A stretch of DNA of 64,000 nucleotides, taken from positions 47,117-111,116 of the forward strand of contig JADLGL010000092.1 in NCBI GenBank assembly GCA_020849325.1, read 5' to 3'. The notes beneath the pieces were generated by a model. That model did no database searches. It had not been told where the DNA came from and saw only the letters and a program-made list of their open reading frames with translations. This stretch comes from Bauldia sp. (GTDB taxonomy: Bacteria; Pseudomonadota; Alphaproteobacteria; Rhizobiales; Kaistiaceae). Numbering within the stretch: position 1 is the stretch's first letter; every line of letters begins with the position of its first letter. Made by a program: the position numbers and the translations under genes. Positions 52,550 to 61,009 of this stretch are shown here, in pieces.

Positions 52550-53268
52550 TGGCGACCGAAGCGGCAGCCAAGGACGCGGCTGGCGTCGAGGTCGAAACCT
52601 GCCCGCATTGCGGCAAACCCCTGGCGCTCTGCGTCTGCGAATACGCAAAGCCGATCGAGAACCGCATCGCGGTGCTCGTTCTCCAGCACCCGCAGGAACA
52701 GGACAAGCTCCTCGGAACGGCGCGGCTCACGGTGCGTCATCTCGCCAACGCGTCGTTCAAGGTCGGCCTGTCGTGGCCGAGCCTTGCCAAGGCCGTCGGC
52801 CGGCCGGTCGATCCGAAGCGGTGGGGCATTCTCCATCTCGGCTCCGCCGAGGACGCGGCGCCCACTGCGCCGGTGACGGCGCTCGAAGGCGACGGATCGC
52901 CCGTCGCAAATCAGAAGCGCGCGCTGGCCGACCTCGAAGGCATCATCCTCCTCGACGGCTCGTGGAGCCAGGCGAAGACGCTGTGGTGGCGGAACCCGTG
53001 GGTTCTGAAAGCGCGGCGGATTGTGATCTCGCCGGCGACGCCGTCGCTCTACGGCAAGCTCCGGAAGGAGCCGCGGAAGGCGGGCCTCTCGACGCTCGAG
53101 GCAACCGCCTTCCTTCTCGCGCATCTGGAAGGCAAGCCCGAGATCGAGAAGACGATGCTTTCGACGTTCCGGCGCATGCTGCAGCGCTACCGCGACAGCC
53201 TGCCCCCGCCCCCGCCGGCACCGGCGCACCGCCAGCGCCGTCCACGCCCGGAGCCTTCGCCGCAATGA
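52549..53268 (+). CDS. DTW-domain protein, probable tRNA-uridine aminocarboxypropyltransferase
   Basis: The 239-residue protein has an N-terminal zinc-like CPHCGKPLALCVC (residues 18-30), LQHPQEQDK, and the DGSWSQAKTLWWRNP signature (DTW motif, here DGSW). DTW proteins such as TapT/TuaA install acp3U in tRNA using SAM. The C-terminus is a Pro/Arg-rich tail that overlaps the map start. TGATG joins it to the upstream stop (1-base overlap). Confidence 0.85.
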   Translation: MATEAAAKDAAGVEVETCPHCGKPLALCVCEYAKPIENRIAVLVLQHPQEQDKLLGTARLTVRHLANASFKVGLSWPSLAKAVGRPVDPKRWGILHLGSAEDAAPTAPVTALEGDGSPVANQKRALADLEGIILLDGSWSQAKTLWWRNPWVLKARRIVISPATPSLYGKLRKEPRKAGLSTLEATAFLLAHLEGKPEIEKTMLSTFRRMLQRYRDSLPPPPPAPAHRQRRPRPEPSPQ

Positions 53269-54014
53269 CCGTCTCGAACGAGAATGATCTCCGCGCCCTC
53301 CAGGAGATCGGCCGGATCGTCGCGAACGTCCTTCAGGCAATGGGTGCGGCGCTCGAGCCGGGGATCACGACCGCCGAACTCGACGCGCTCGGCCGAAAGC
53401 TCCTCGACGACGCCGGCGCGAAATCGGCACCGGAGACGAGCTACGCCTTTCCCGGCGCGACCTGCATCAGCGTCAACGAGGAGATCGCCCACGGCATCCC
53501 CGGCCCGCGCCGGATCAAGGCCGGCGACCTCGTCAACATCGACGTGTCGGCCGAGAAGGGCGGTCTCTTTGCCGACACGGGCGCCTCGTTCGCGGTTCCG
53601 CCGGTGACGGCGGCGGTCGAGCGGCTCTGTCGCGACGGCAAGCGCGCGATGTGGGCGGGGATCGGCGCGGTCGGCGCCGGCAAGCCGCTCGCCGGCATCG
53701 GCAACGCGATCGGCGAGTTCGCCCGGAAGGGCCGCTACACGCTGGTCCGCAACCTCGCGAGCCACGGCATCGGCCGCTCGCTCCACGAGGAGCCGAAGGA
53801 GATCGCCACCTGGCCGACGCGCTCCGACCGGCGGATGATCAACGAGGGGCTGGTGTTCACCGTCGAGCCGTTCCTGTCGACCGGCGCCGAATGGGCGACC
53901 GACGGCGAGGGCGAATGGGTGCTCTACTCCGAGCCGCGGGCGCCGGTGGTGCAGTACGAGCACACGCTGGTCGCGACGCGGACCGGGGCGCTGGTGGTGA
54001 CGCTGCCGGGGTAG
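53265..54014 (+). CDS. map: type I methionine aminopeptidase
   Basis: The 249-residue enzyme removes initiator methionine. All five metal ligands are in place: Asp93 (NIDVS), Asp104 (ADTG), His167 (SHGIG), Glu201 (TVEPF) and Glu232 (YEHT). The substrate-site residue region VNEEIAHGIP is typical. Sequence details suggest a second, non-operonic MetAP paralogue rather than the main housekeeping copy, but this cannot be tested here. ATG 53265 overlaps the DTW stop by 4 bases. Confidence 0.93.
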   Translation: MTVSNENDLRALQEIGRIVANVLQAMGAALEPGITTAELDALGRKLLDDAGAKSAPETSYAFPGATCISVNEEIAHGIPGPRRIKAGDLVNIDVSAEKGGLFADTGASFAVPPVTAAVERLCRDGKRAMWAGIGAVGAGKPLAGIGNAIGEFARKGRYTLVRNLASHGIGRSLHEEPKEIATWPTRSDRRMINEGLVFTVEPFLSTGAEWATDGEGEWVLYSEPRAPVVQYEHTLVATRTGALVVTLPG

Positions 54015-54057
54015 GTGTTCCGCACCGACTTGCGGCACTGAGAATACACCCATGCCT

Positions 54058-54394
54058 GGAGCCTTCCCCTTGCGGGGAGGCGGAAGGCGGCAAGCGAACC
54101 GCCGCCGCCTTCGGAGGGTGTCGCGGCGTCAAGCCGAGGCGCCTTCCGTCCGTCCAACCCCTCCCGAACCGGCGAAGCGCCGGTTCCGCCGCCCCGCAAG
54201 GGGGCGGTTCAAGTGCCTGTCGAGTTTTCGACGACCTACCGGCCCCGCCACGCAAACCCGGATGAACGACCATTCGACCAACCGTCGGGATGTCCGGGTG
54301 CTCTGCCTGGTGGTTCGACGCATTCGGAAGATTCCGTGTTGGCGTCGCAAGTCCCTGCTGGAGTGAGTATTCCCCTCGCCCCGTTGGGAGAGGG
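54058..54394. repeat. cluster of palindromic repeats in a 467-base gap
   Basis: The gap 54015-54481 holds no convincing gene. It contains several hairpins: CCCCTTGCGGGG near 54066, the perfect 9-bp stem GAACCGGCG-AAG-CGCCGGTTC (54166-54186), CCGCCCCGCAAGGGGGCGG right after it, and CCCTCGCCCCGTTGGGAGAGGG (54373-54394). Different repeat families appear to have collected here downstream of map; the first may serve as a terminator. Confidence 0.65.
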
Positions 54395-54481
54395 CTTCTG
54401 AGCTTTGCGAACCGAAGGTTCCCGGACCGAGATGAGCGGTCGCTTCGGGAACGAAGCGAATACGTCAACCACTAGACTGAG

Positions 54482-55288
54482 TTAGCCGCGTTCGCCCGGC
54501 CGGCGGAGTCTGCGGCCGAGGGAGCGGAGGACCGCGGGACGGCCGGTCACGGCGACGGGGCGCCGCAGCGGCTCGCCGGAGCGGAAGCGCTGTTCGACCT
54601 CGACGGTCCGACCGAGCGCCTCGTAGGCCGTGCGCACGTCTTCGGCGACGTCCGGCGGGGCGGCGAAGAGAGCGGCGAGCGCGGGATGGAGCGGCGAGCC
54701 CCAGCCGAGCACGCCGAGGCCGCTGCCGTGGGTGAAGGCGAACGTGGGATGCCGGGCGGCGAGGTCGGCGAAGACGCGGTGCACGCCAAAGCCGCGGCCC
54801 GCCTCGGCGGTGTCGTGGAAGAGGACGATGGCGCCGGGCGCGAGCCGGTCCGACCAGCTCTCGAAATCGTGGCGCACGTCGGCTTCGAAATGCCGGCCGT
54901 CGATGTGGAGGAGATCGATGCTGCCGGAAGCGAATGCCGGGAGGGCCGCATCGAACGTGCCCCGGACGAGGGTCGAGACGCCGGCATAGTGGGCCGCGTC
55001 GTAGGCGCTCACGGCATCGAAGACCGACGTGTCGTAGAAGCCGGCATGTTCGTCGCCGGTCCATGTGTCGACGGCGAAGCAGCGGGACGAGAGGCCGGCT
55101 TCCACCACCGCCTGGCAGAAGGCGAAGTACGAGAAGCCGGTGTGCGTGCCGAGCTCGACGACGATGCGCGGACGGAGGGTCTCGACCAGCCAGAAGGCGA
55201 AGGACGCATGCTGCAGCCACGCCGATTTGCTGAAGAAGCGCGGGCGGCGGAAGGACGCGTCGCTGACGAAATCGAGGTAGCTGGCCAT
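54482..55288 (-). CDS. class I SAM-dependent methyltransferase (MTase_24 type)
   Basis: The 268-residue protein has SAM motif I VVELGTHTGFSYFAF, an acidic loop AVDTWTGDEHAG and the IDLLHIDGRHFEADVRHDFESW segment, typical of methyltransferases found near O-antigen or glycan genes. No glycan cluster is present here. ATG 55288 is chosen over the open upstream frame because the fold starts there. The C-terminus is Arg-rich. Confidence 0.82.
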   Translation of the reverse strand: MASYLDFVSDASFRRPRFFSKSAWLQHASFAFWLVETLRPRIVVELGTHTGFSYFAFCQAVVEAGLSSRCFAVDTWTGDEHAGFYDTSVFDAVSAYDAAHYAGVSTLVRGTFDAALPAFASGSIDLLHIDGRHFEADVRHDFESWSDRLAPGAIVLFHDTAEAGRGFGVHRVFADLAARHPTFAFTHGSGLGVLGWGSPLHPALAALFAAPPDVAEDVRTAYEALGRTVEVEQRFRSGEPLRRPVAVTGRPAVLRSLGRRLRRPGERG

Positions 55289-55342
55289 GCGTGCTCCGAC
55301 AGCCCGACCTTCGCCGCGCAAGCGCGGCACGGGAAGGCTGGA

Positions 55343-55984
55343 CTACCCGGCTCCGGCCCAGGCGTAGATCAGCACCGCCACGACGCCGATGAGAATGCCG
55401 CCGAGGAAGCCGGCGGCGACCCAGCCCGCGGCGCGGCCGTCGAGCGGGCGCGCCGGTCGAACGCGGTCGGCCGGGCGGACGGCGTCGGCAAAAGCCGGCG
55501 CGGCATCATCGGAGGCGACGGCGCCCTTCCCGCGGCGGGCCGCTCCGTCCCTCGCGAGGCGCTTCACGAGCCAGTCGCCCTCCACCGCGCGCTCGCGCTC
55601 GATGATCCGCTCGGCAACGTAGTTCGTAACCGTGTCGGCGACGTCGTCGATGCTGTTCGATTCGAGGACGATCGTGCGGCCGAGCCGCGTATCCTTGAGG
55701 AAGCGGTAGGTACGCCGGTCGCGGCCCACCATCACGAAGGAGGTCGCGTCGATCCACAGCCGCGGCTGCGGGCCGCCGGCAACCTTGAGGATGAACTGGT
55801 CGTTGTCCGCCGGCACCTCGGCGAACACCGAGCGGAGCTCCTCCGCGAGGATGTCGAGGCGGGCGCGCTCGGCCTCCTGGAGGTCGACGACGCCGTCGGT
55901 GCGGTCGGCCTCCGCGATCCGCACCTTGCGGAGCGCATCGTTGAGACTGCGCACGTTCCCAGGGCCGCGTGCCCCTTCGCTCAT
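55343..55984 (-). CDS. unknown protein with C-terminal membrane anchor
   Basis: The 213-residue protein has a mixed N-terminal domain (about 20-140) including a helical LDILAEELRSVFAEV, PRLWIDATSFVMVGRDRRTYRFL and TNYVAERIIERERA, an Arg/Ala-rich linker, and one C-terminal hydrophobic segment (about 188-210). The topology suggests a tail-anchored cytoplasmic domain. No family recognised. Confidence 0.7.
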   Translation of the reverse strand: MSEGARGPGNVRSLNDALRKVRIAEADRTDGVVDLQEAERARLDILAEELRSVFAEVPADNDQFILKVAGGPQPRLWIDATSFVMVGRDRRTYRFLKDTRLGRTIVLESNSIDDVADTVTNYVAERIIERERAVEGDWLVKRLARDGAARRGKGAVASDDAAPAFADAVRPADRVRPARPLDGRAAGWVAAGFLGGILIGVVAVLIYAWAGAG

Positions 55985-56164
55985 CCGACGATCCTCATGG
56001 TGAACGCAACGTTAAGACCGGTAGCAGAACTGTCGTTTCCACGCACCAGCGCGCCGTCACGAGGCGCGCGGCTTGGTTAATCTCCACACCGGTCCCGGCG
56101 GCGGCAATTCGCTTGCCGCACAGGGGTGCCGTCCGTAGTCTCGCTTGAACCCCCTCCCCGATTC

Positions 56165-57793
56165 ATGAAGCAGACCAGCAACATGAAGACCGTTCTTTCC
56201 GCAGCCCTTCTGCTCGTTTTCGCGAGTCTTGCCACCGGCGCTGCGGCGCAGGCGCTCTATGAACGCGGCAATTCCGCCGATCCCGTGACGCTCGACCCGC
56301 AGAAGGCGTCGACGGCGGCGGAGGCGAACATCCTCCGTGACCTCTACGAGGGGCTGGTCACGACGGCAGCGGACGGATCGATCGTGCCGGGGGTCGCGGA
56401 GACCTGGACGACGTCGCCCGACGGCCTCGTCTGGACGTTCCACCTCCGCGAGACGGCGTGGAGCGACGGTGCGCCGGTGACGTCGGCCGATTTCGTCCGC
56501 GCCTTCACGCGCCTCCTCGACCCGCGGACCGCGGCACCGGACGCCCGCCTCTTCGCCGCGATCGCCGGAGCGGGCGCCGTGGCGGACCGGACCGGCAAGG
56601 CGCGTTCACTCGGCGTCGTCGCGACCGACCCGCGGACGCTGACGATCACGCTCACGACGCCGGTCGCGAGCTTCCTCGACTATCTCGCGCGCCCCTCGGC
56701 CATGCCGATCCCGGCCGCGCTCACCTCCGTGCCCGCCTTCCCGACCGTGACGTCGCCGTTCAACGGCGCCTACAGGTTCGACGGCTTCGTGCCGGGCGAA
56801 GGCATGTGGCTGATCCGGAACGCGAACTTCCATGACGCGGCGAACGTCGCGATCGAGACCGTCGTCTACCGCCCCTACGATCCCGCGACCGCATTCCGTG
56901 CCTTCGGCGCGGGCACGCTCCTCACCAACAACGACGTCGGCGTGTTCACCCTGCCGCAGCGCCGCGAGGCGCTCGGCGAGACGCTCCGCATCGCCCCGTT
57001 CGCGGGCACGTATTTCTACGCCGCCAACACCGCTGGCGTGCTCGCCGACCAGAACCTTCGCCGCGCCGTCGCGCTCGCGATCAACCGGAACCGGATCGCC
57101 GAGGAGGTCTGGGCCGGCACGATGCTGCCGACCCGCGCCCTCCTCCCGGCCGGCCTTCCCGGCTACCCCGCGCCGGTCGAGGTCGATCTCGGACCCAACG
57201 AGCGCGACGTTCGCCTCGCCGAGGCGCGCGCGCTGGTGGTGGCGGCGGGCTACGGCGACGGCAACCCCCTGACCCTCCGCATCGCCATCGCGCCGACCGA
57301 CCTCAACCGGGCCACCGCCGCCGCGATCGTCGAGGACCTCGCCGAAATCGGCGTGGCCGCGACGATCGTCGAGCGGCCGACCGCCGAGCACTATGCGGGC
57401 CTTGCAGCGCCGGGCTGTCCCGAGGGCACCGAGTCGGAGTGCGACGGCGCCGGCTCGGGCCGCGATTTCGACCTCGCCTCGGTGGCGTGGATCGGCGATG
57501 CCGCCAACCCGGCGGAGTTCTTCAGCTTCTTCGCCGCGGCGCACGGTACCTTCGCCTTCTATGGCAATGCCGAATTCGAGGGCATGCTGGCGGAGGCGAC
57601 GCTCGCGACCGACCCTGCCGAGCGCGCGATGATCTTCGGCGCGGTCGATGCGCGGCTGATGGCGGACCTCCCGGCGATCCCGATCCTCTCCTACGCCTCG
57701 CTCAACCTCGTCGCGGCCAGCATCGCCGGCTGGGTCGACAACCCGATGGACGTGCATCTCACGCGCTGGCTGAGCTTCGCGGCGGCGGAGTAG
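56165..57793 (+). CDS. oligopeptide ABC substrate-binding protein (OppA/SBP_bac_5), orphan
   Basis: The 542-residue exported protein has a signal peptide (cleavage near GAAAQ) and the family-5 binding fold: RGNSADPVTLDPQKA, IVPGVAETWTTSPDGLVWTFHLRETAWSDGAPVTSADFVRAF, LRRAVALAINRN. It should bind peptides or similar solutes in the periplasm. No permease or ATPase gene is adjacent, so it depends on components elsewhere or works alone. ATG 56165 is uncertain; ATG 56183 gives a shorter signal peptide. Confidence 0.9.
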   Translation: MKQTSNMKTVLSAALLLVFASLATGAAAQALYERGNSADPVTLDPQKASTAAEANILRDLYEGLVTTAADGSIVPGVAETWTTSPDGLVWTFHLRETAWSDGAPVTSADFVRAFTRLLDPRTAAPDARLFAAIAGAGAVADRTGKARSLGVVATDPRTLTITLTTPVASFLDYLARPSAMPIPAALTSVPAFPTVTSPFNGAYRFDGFVPGEGMWLIRNANFHDAANVAIETVVYRPYDPATAFRAFGAGTLLTNNDVGVFTLPQRREALGETLRIAPFAGTYFYAANTAGVLADQNLRRAVALAINRNRIAEEVWAGTMLPTRALLPAGLPGYPAPVEVDLGPNERDVRLAEARALVVAAGYGDGNPLTLRIAIAPTDLNRATAAAIVEDLAEIGVAATIVERPTAEHYAGLAAPGCPEGTESECDGAGSGRDFDLASVAWIGDAANPAEFFSFFAAAHGTFAFYGNAEFEGMLAEATLATDPAERAMIFGAVDARLMADLPAIPILSYASLNLVAASIAGWVDNPMDVHLTRWLSFAAAE

Positions 57794-57857
57794 GAGGCAA
57801 AACTCCGCCGCAATCGGCGCTGCTATCTGCGTGGCAGGTCGAGAACGGGAGCGAGCG

Positions 57858-58268
57858 GTGAACGCTGCGGTGCAGGACGGGAACGGCGGCGCCACGGATA
57901 CGTGGTCGTGGTGGCAGAGCCGGCGGCTCGGCTACAATCTCGCCATGGCCGCCGCGGGCGCGACGAGCTACGGCCTCGCGGTCGCGCTCAACTACGCCTT
58001 CGGCAACCCGCCCTTCGCCTCGGTCTCCGAAGCGCTCGGCCAGACCATCTTCCTCGGCACGATGTACCTCGTGGTGATGGGGATCGCCAATCTCTGCTAT
58101 CTCCTCGGCCCGTTCGCCGAGACGCTGCTGAAACCCGCCGACCCCGAGCGCTACCGGCGCGCGGCCTACGCCATGGGCTTCTGGCTCTCCGTCGGCGCGC
58201 CGTTCCTGTTCACGCTGCTGACGATCGGTTTTCTGATCGGCGACAACGGCCGGGCCTTCGACTTCTGA
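57858..58268 (+). CDS. small three-helix membrane protein, unknown
   Basis: The 136-residue protein starts at GTG 57858 with GGGAG just upstream. Three hydrophobic segments lie at about 36-54, 68-92 and 110-132. No recognisable motif. It is 64 bases after the OppA-like stop and may share its transcript. A palindromic repeat follows. Confidence 0.75.
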   Translation: MNAAVQDGNGGATDTWSWWQSRRLGYNLAMAAAGATSYGLAVALNYAFGNPPFASVSEALGQTIFLGTMYLVVMGIANLCYLLGPFAETLLKPADPERYRRAAYAMGFWLSVGAPFLFTLLTIGFLIGDNGRAFDF

Positions 58269-58306
58269 TTTGCTTCAGATTCGGCGTGTTCGACGGGCCT
58301 ATCCAT

Positions 58307-58343
58307 CAGCGCTCCTCCCAGCGGAAGCCTGGGATGAGCGCTG
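58307..58343. repeat. palindromic repeat between convergent genes
   Basis: CAGCGCTCcTCCCAG / CTGGGAtGAGCGCTG arms close around GCGGAAGC. This is a third member of the CATCCCAGC family seen at 1.6 and 9.2 kb, again in a convergent or terminal position. Confidence 0.75.
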
Positions 58344-58368
58344 TTGGGGTTGGTGCGGGGGACCTCGT

Positions 58369-59706
58369 CTAAAACGGCAGCGCCAGCGGCGTCTCCGGCA
58401 CCGCGAAGCCACCTGCGCCCGGATAGGGCGAAATCCCGTCGTCGATCGTGAGGCCGGCGGTGGCGCTGAGGAGGAGGATCGGCACGCGGGCGGCGCCGAA
58501 GGCGTAGATGCCGCGGACGCCGTCGCGCTCGCCGAGGAACACCGCCGTCGTGCCGTCGGCCGCCAGCCCTGCGGCGCGGATGCCGGCGAAACGGTCGTCG
58601 GTGATGCGCTCGGTGCCGGCGCCGTCGAGGCCGACGACGCAGAGGCCGGTGCCGATGTTGCCGATGCCGTCATGGCAGACATAGAGGAGCTGGTCGCCCG
58701 CCGGCCAGGCAAGATCCTGAACGAGGCGATCGGGATCGGAGAGGAGGAGCGCGTCGGTGCCGTCGGCGTTCACCGCGAAGATGCGGTCGTCATAGGGGCG
58801 GAGGCCCGCATCGGGGGCGGGATCGGCCGCGGTGGTGACGTAGGCGACCCGAAGGCCGTCCGGCGACCAGGCGGGGTGCCCGAGACGCGTGCCGGTATCG
58901 AGGTTCTGCGTGATCTGGCGGGCACCGCCGCCGTCGGCCGCGGCGACGAAGATCTGCTCCGCCGCGGTGCCGCCGCCGGCCGCCGCGGCGCGGCCGGCGA
59001 AGGCGAGTTCGGTTCCCGCGGGCGACCAGGCGGGGCAGCCATCCGCGGTGATCGTGGCGTCGAGGAGGACGACGCCGGTGGCGTCCGCGTTCATCGCGTA
59101 GAGGCCCGGCGCGTCGCCGCCGCGCAGGAAGGCGATCCGCGTCCCGTCGGGCGACCAGCGGAGGCACGTGCCGAGATTGCCGGCGACGAGCCGCACGGGC
59201 GCCGCACCGGTGGCCGGATCGGCGACATAGGGGTCGCGATTGCCGCCGCTCGTCGCGGTGAAGAGGAGCGGGCCGACACCCGCGCCGCCGAGCGCCGACG
59301 CCGGCACGACGAAGCGATCGGGCCACTCGTCCTCGTAGAGATGGACGCTCGCGCCGCCGGCCTCGCGCAGCCGGCCGGTGCAGCCCGCGATGATGCCGCC
59401 ATCGGCCTCGGCGAGAAGGGTTTCGTCCCGCGTCACCCGACATTCGACGATGCCGGAGCCGGCGACGTCGACGGCGTAGAGCGCGAAGGCTCCCTCCTCG
59501 CCCGCCGGGAGCGACACGGAGAATGGCAGCGTGACGCGCGCTTCGGTGAGCGGTCCCTCGGCCGTGGTGCGGTAGGCGACGAACACGTCGGTCGCGCTCC
59601 CGGTGACGCCGAACGTCATCTCCTCCACGCCGCCGCCGCAGGCCGCGAGGGCGAGCGCGGCGCCGAGCGAGAAAGTGAGCGCGACGGGGCGGGCGTGGCG
59701 GGGCAT
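58369..59706 (-). CDS. lipoprotein with TolB-like PD40 propeller repeats
   Basis: The 445-residue protein has a lipoprotein signal (ALALAAC, lipidated Cys23), an N-terminal beta domain, and then PD40/WD40-like repeats with CLRWSPDGTRIAFLRGG, CPAWSPAGTELAFAG and HPAWSPDGLRVAYVT. Such propellers usually mediate protein contacts in the periplasm or at the outer membrane. ATG 59706 is chosen for its GGAG spacing of 6; ATG 59712 is 2 codons earlier. It lies 71 bases downstream of the TetR gene on the same strand. Confidence 0.85.
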   Translation of the reverse strand: MPRHARPVALTFSLGAALALAACGGGVEEMTFGVTGSATDVFVAYRTTAEGPLTEARVTLPFSVSLPAGEEGAFALYAVDVAGSGIVECRVTRDETLLAEADGGIIAGCTGRLREAGGASVHLYEDEWPDRFVVPASALGGAGVGPLLFTATSGGNRDPYVADPATGAAPVRLVAGNLGTCLRWSPDGTRIAFLRGGDAPGLYAMNADATGVVLLDATITADGCPAWSPAGTELAFAGRAAAAGGGTAAEQIFVAAADGGGARQITQNLDTGTRLGHPAWSPDGLRVAYVTTAADPAPDAGLRPYDDRIFAVNADGTDALLLSDPDRLVQDLAWPAGDQLLYVCHDGIGNIGTGLCVVGLDGAGTERITDDRFAGIRAAGLAADGTTAVFLGERDGVRGIYAFGAARVPILLLSATAGLTIDDGISPYPGAGGFAVPETPLALPF

Positions 59707-59777
59707 CGGCATCTCCGGACGACGCCACGGCCAATCTGATTCCGGCAGGGAAGGCAACCCTCTCGTGCGCTCTCCCA

Positions 59778-60566
59778 CTACGGCCCGGCGGGTCCCGCCG
59801 ACGTCCGGCCCAAACCCCTCCGCCGCTCGACCAGCACCCCGATGCCGTCGATGATCCGCTCGAGGCCGAAGTCGAAGGCGAGTTTCGGATCGTAGAGGCC
59901 GTTGGCGGCCTCGGAGGCGGCCTGTCCAACGCGGCCGGCGAGCTCATAGGGCATCAGTTGCGCCGCCTCGGTCATCACCGGCTCGTGCTGCGCCCACCAG
60001 TCGGCGTCCGACAGCCCCGTGCGCTTCCGCTCCTCGCCGAGCTGCCAGGCGATCCGCGCGACGGCGGCGACGTGGTTGAGGACGAGGCTCAGCGCCTCGT
60101 TCATCTCGACGAAGGTGAGGCCGATGTTTTCGAGCGGACCGAGTTCGAGATCGTATTTCCGGACCGTGTTCGGGCCGAGCGCCGGACGCGGGCCGAGCTC
60201 GAAGGCCCAGGGGTGGCGCTGGTACCAGGCCCAGTTCTCCTCGGCCACGAACCGGAGCCCGGCCTGCCAGCCGCCGGGATGCGCGCGCGGCGCCGCCTCG
60301 CGGTAGAGCTCGCCGAGGACGGCATCGAACATGACGTCGAGGAGCGTCTCCTTGCCGGGGACGTGGGTGTAGAGCGCCATGGTGCCGACGCCGAGATCGG
60401 CCGCGAGCCGGCGCATCGACAGCGCCGCGAGCCCCTCGGCATCGGCGAGCTTCACCGCCGCATCGACGATCCAGCCGATCGAGAGGCCCGAGCGGCCGGG
60501 TTTTCCGGGCTGTCCCCAGAGGAGCGCGAGGCTTCGGCGCGGGTCGCGGGTCGCGCTCACGGGCAT
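59778..60566 (-). CDS. TetR-family transcriptional regulator
   Basis: The 262-residue regulator has an N-terminal helix-turn-helix (about 33-75: LSMRRLAADLGVGTMALYTHVPGKETLLD) and a TetR_C_1-like ligand domain (ENWAWYQRHPWAFEL, LSLVLNHVAAVARIAWQL), as in tetracycline-repressor relatives that sense drugs. It is divergent from the UvrA-like gene, 443 bases away, and a 23-base palindrome lies before the latter, making this its probable repressor. ATG 60566 begins the basic N-terminal arm. Confidence 0.9.
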   Translation of the reverse strand: MPVSATRDPRRSLALLWGQPGKPGRSGLSIGWIVDAAVKLADAEGLAALSMRRLAADLGVGTMALYTHVPGKETLLDVMFDAVLGELYREAAPRAHPGGWQAGLRFVAEENWAWYQRHPWAFELGPRPALGPNTVRKYDLELGPLENIGLTFVEMNEALSLVLNHVAAVARIAWQLGEERKRTGLSDADWWAQHEPVMTEAAQLMPYELAGRVGQAASEAANGLYDPKLAFDFGLERIIDGIGVLVERRRGLGRTSAGPAGP

Positions 60567-60666
60567 AGACCCTGCGCCACAAAGACGGCTCGTCGCGAGG
60601 CCGGGTGCGCCGGTGCCTCGGACGGAAACGGAGCACGCTGAGGCTCCGGAGGCTGTCTGTAGGGTC

Positions 60667-60698
60667 CTCTCCCCCCTCGAGGCCCTCGAGGGGGAGAG
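60667..60698. repeat. CTCTCCCCC...GGGGGAGAG inverted repeat
   Basis: CTCTCCCCC(C)TCGAG and CTCGAGGGGGAGAG pair with one bulge around GCC. It is the third copy in the window of the CTCTCCCC family (with 20243 and 54373). Confidence 0.7.
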
Positions 60699-60915
60699 CA
60701 ATGGTGAACCAGCGGAATCCGCGCGCCCAGATTCCGTGGCGCCCCGATGCCAAGGTCGATTGCCGGGGCGCCGGACGCGGCTTCGGCCAGATCGGTCATC
60801 CCAGGCTTGCGATGCAGCGCGTGCTCCCCGAAGATTTGGCGGCGCCGGCCAGGATTGGATCGGCGACGGCGCCGAAAGTTGCCACCATTGACGCCGTCGC
60901 CGCTGTCCCGTACGG

Positions 60916-60938
60916 TGTACGGTACGCTGTACGTTACA
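60916..60938. promoter_or_regulatory. 23-base TetR-type operator
   Basis: The site reads TGTA-N2-GTAC-N3-GTAC-N2-TACA, a symmetrical palindrome with 16 matching positions; an additional GTACGGT copy touches its left side. It is 72 bases before the UvrA-like ATG. Size and symmetry fit TetR-family dimers, and the divergent TetR gene is the obvious ligand-responsive partner. Confidence 0.7.
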
Positions 60939-61009
60939 ACACGCCGGCGGCGTTCGGGAAGCGAAATCGCAAAAGCCCGGGCGCCGGCGGCGACGCCGTT
61001 GGAGAAATC

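Larger units (their letters stand above)
60567..61009. other. 443-base divergent control region between TetR and UvrA-like genes
   Basis: It contains the inverted repeat at 60667-60698 and the palindromic operator at 60916-60938; the rest shows no supported gene. The frame of the UvrA-like gene is open through much of it but lacks the UvrA start sequence. Confidence 0.5.
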
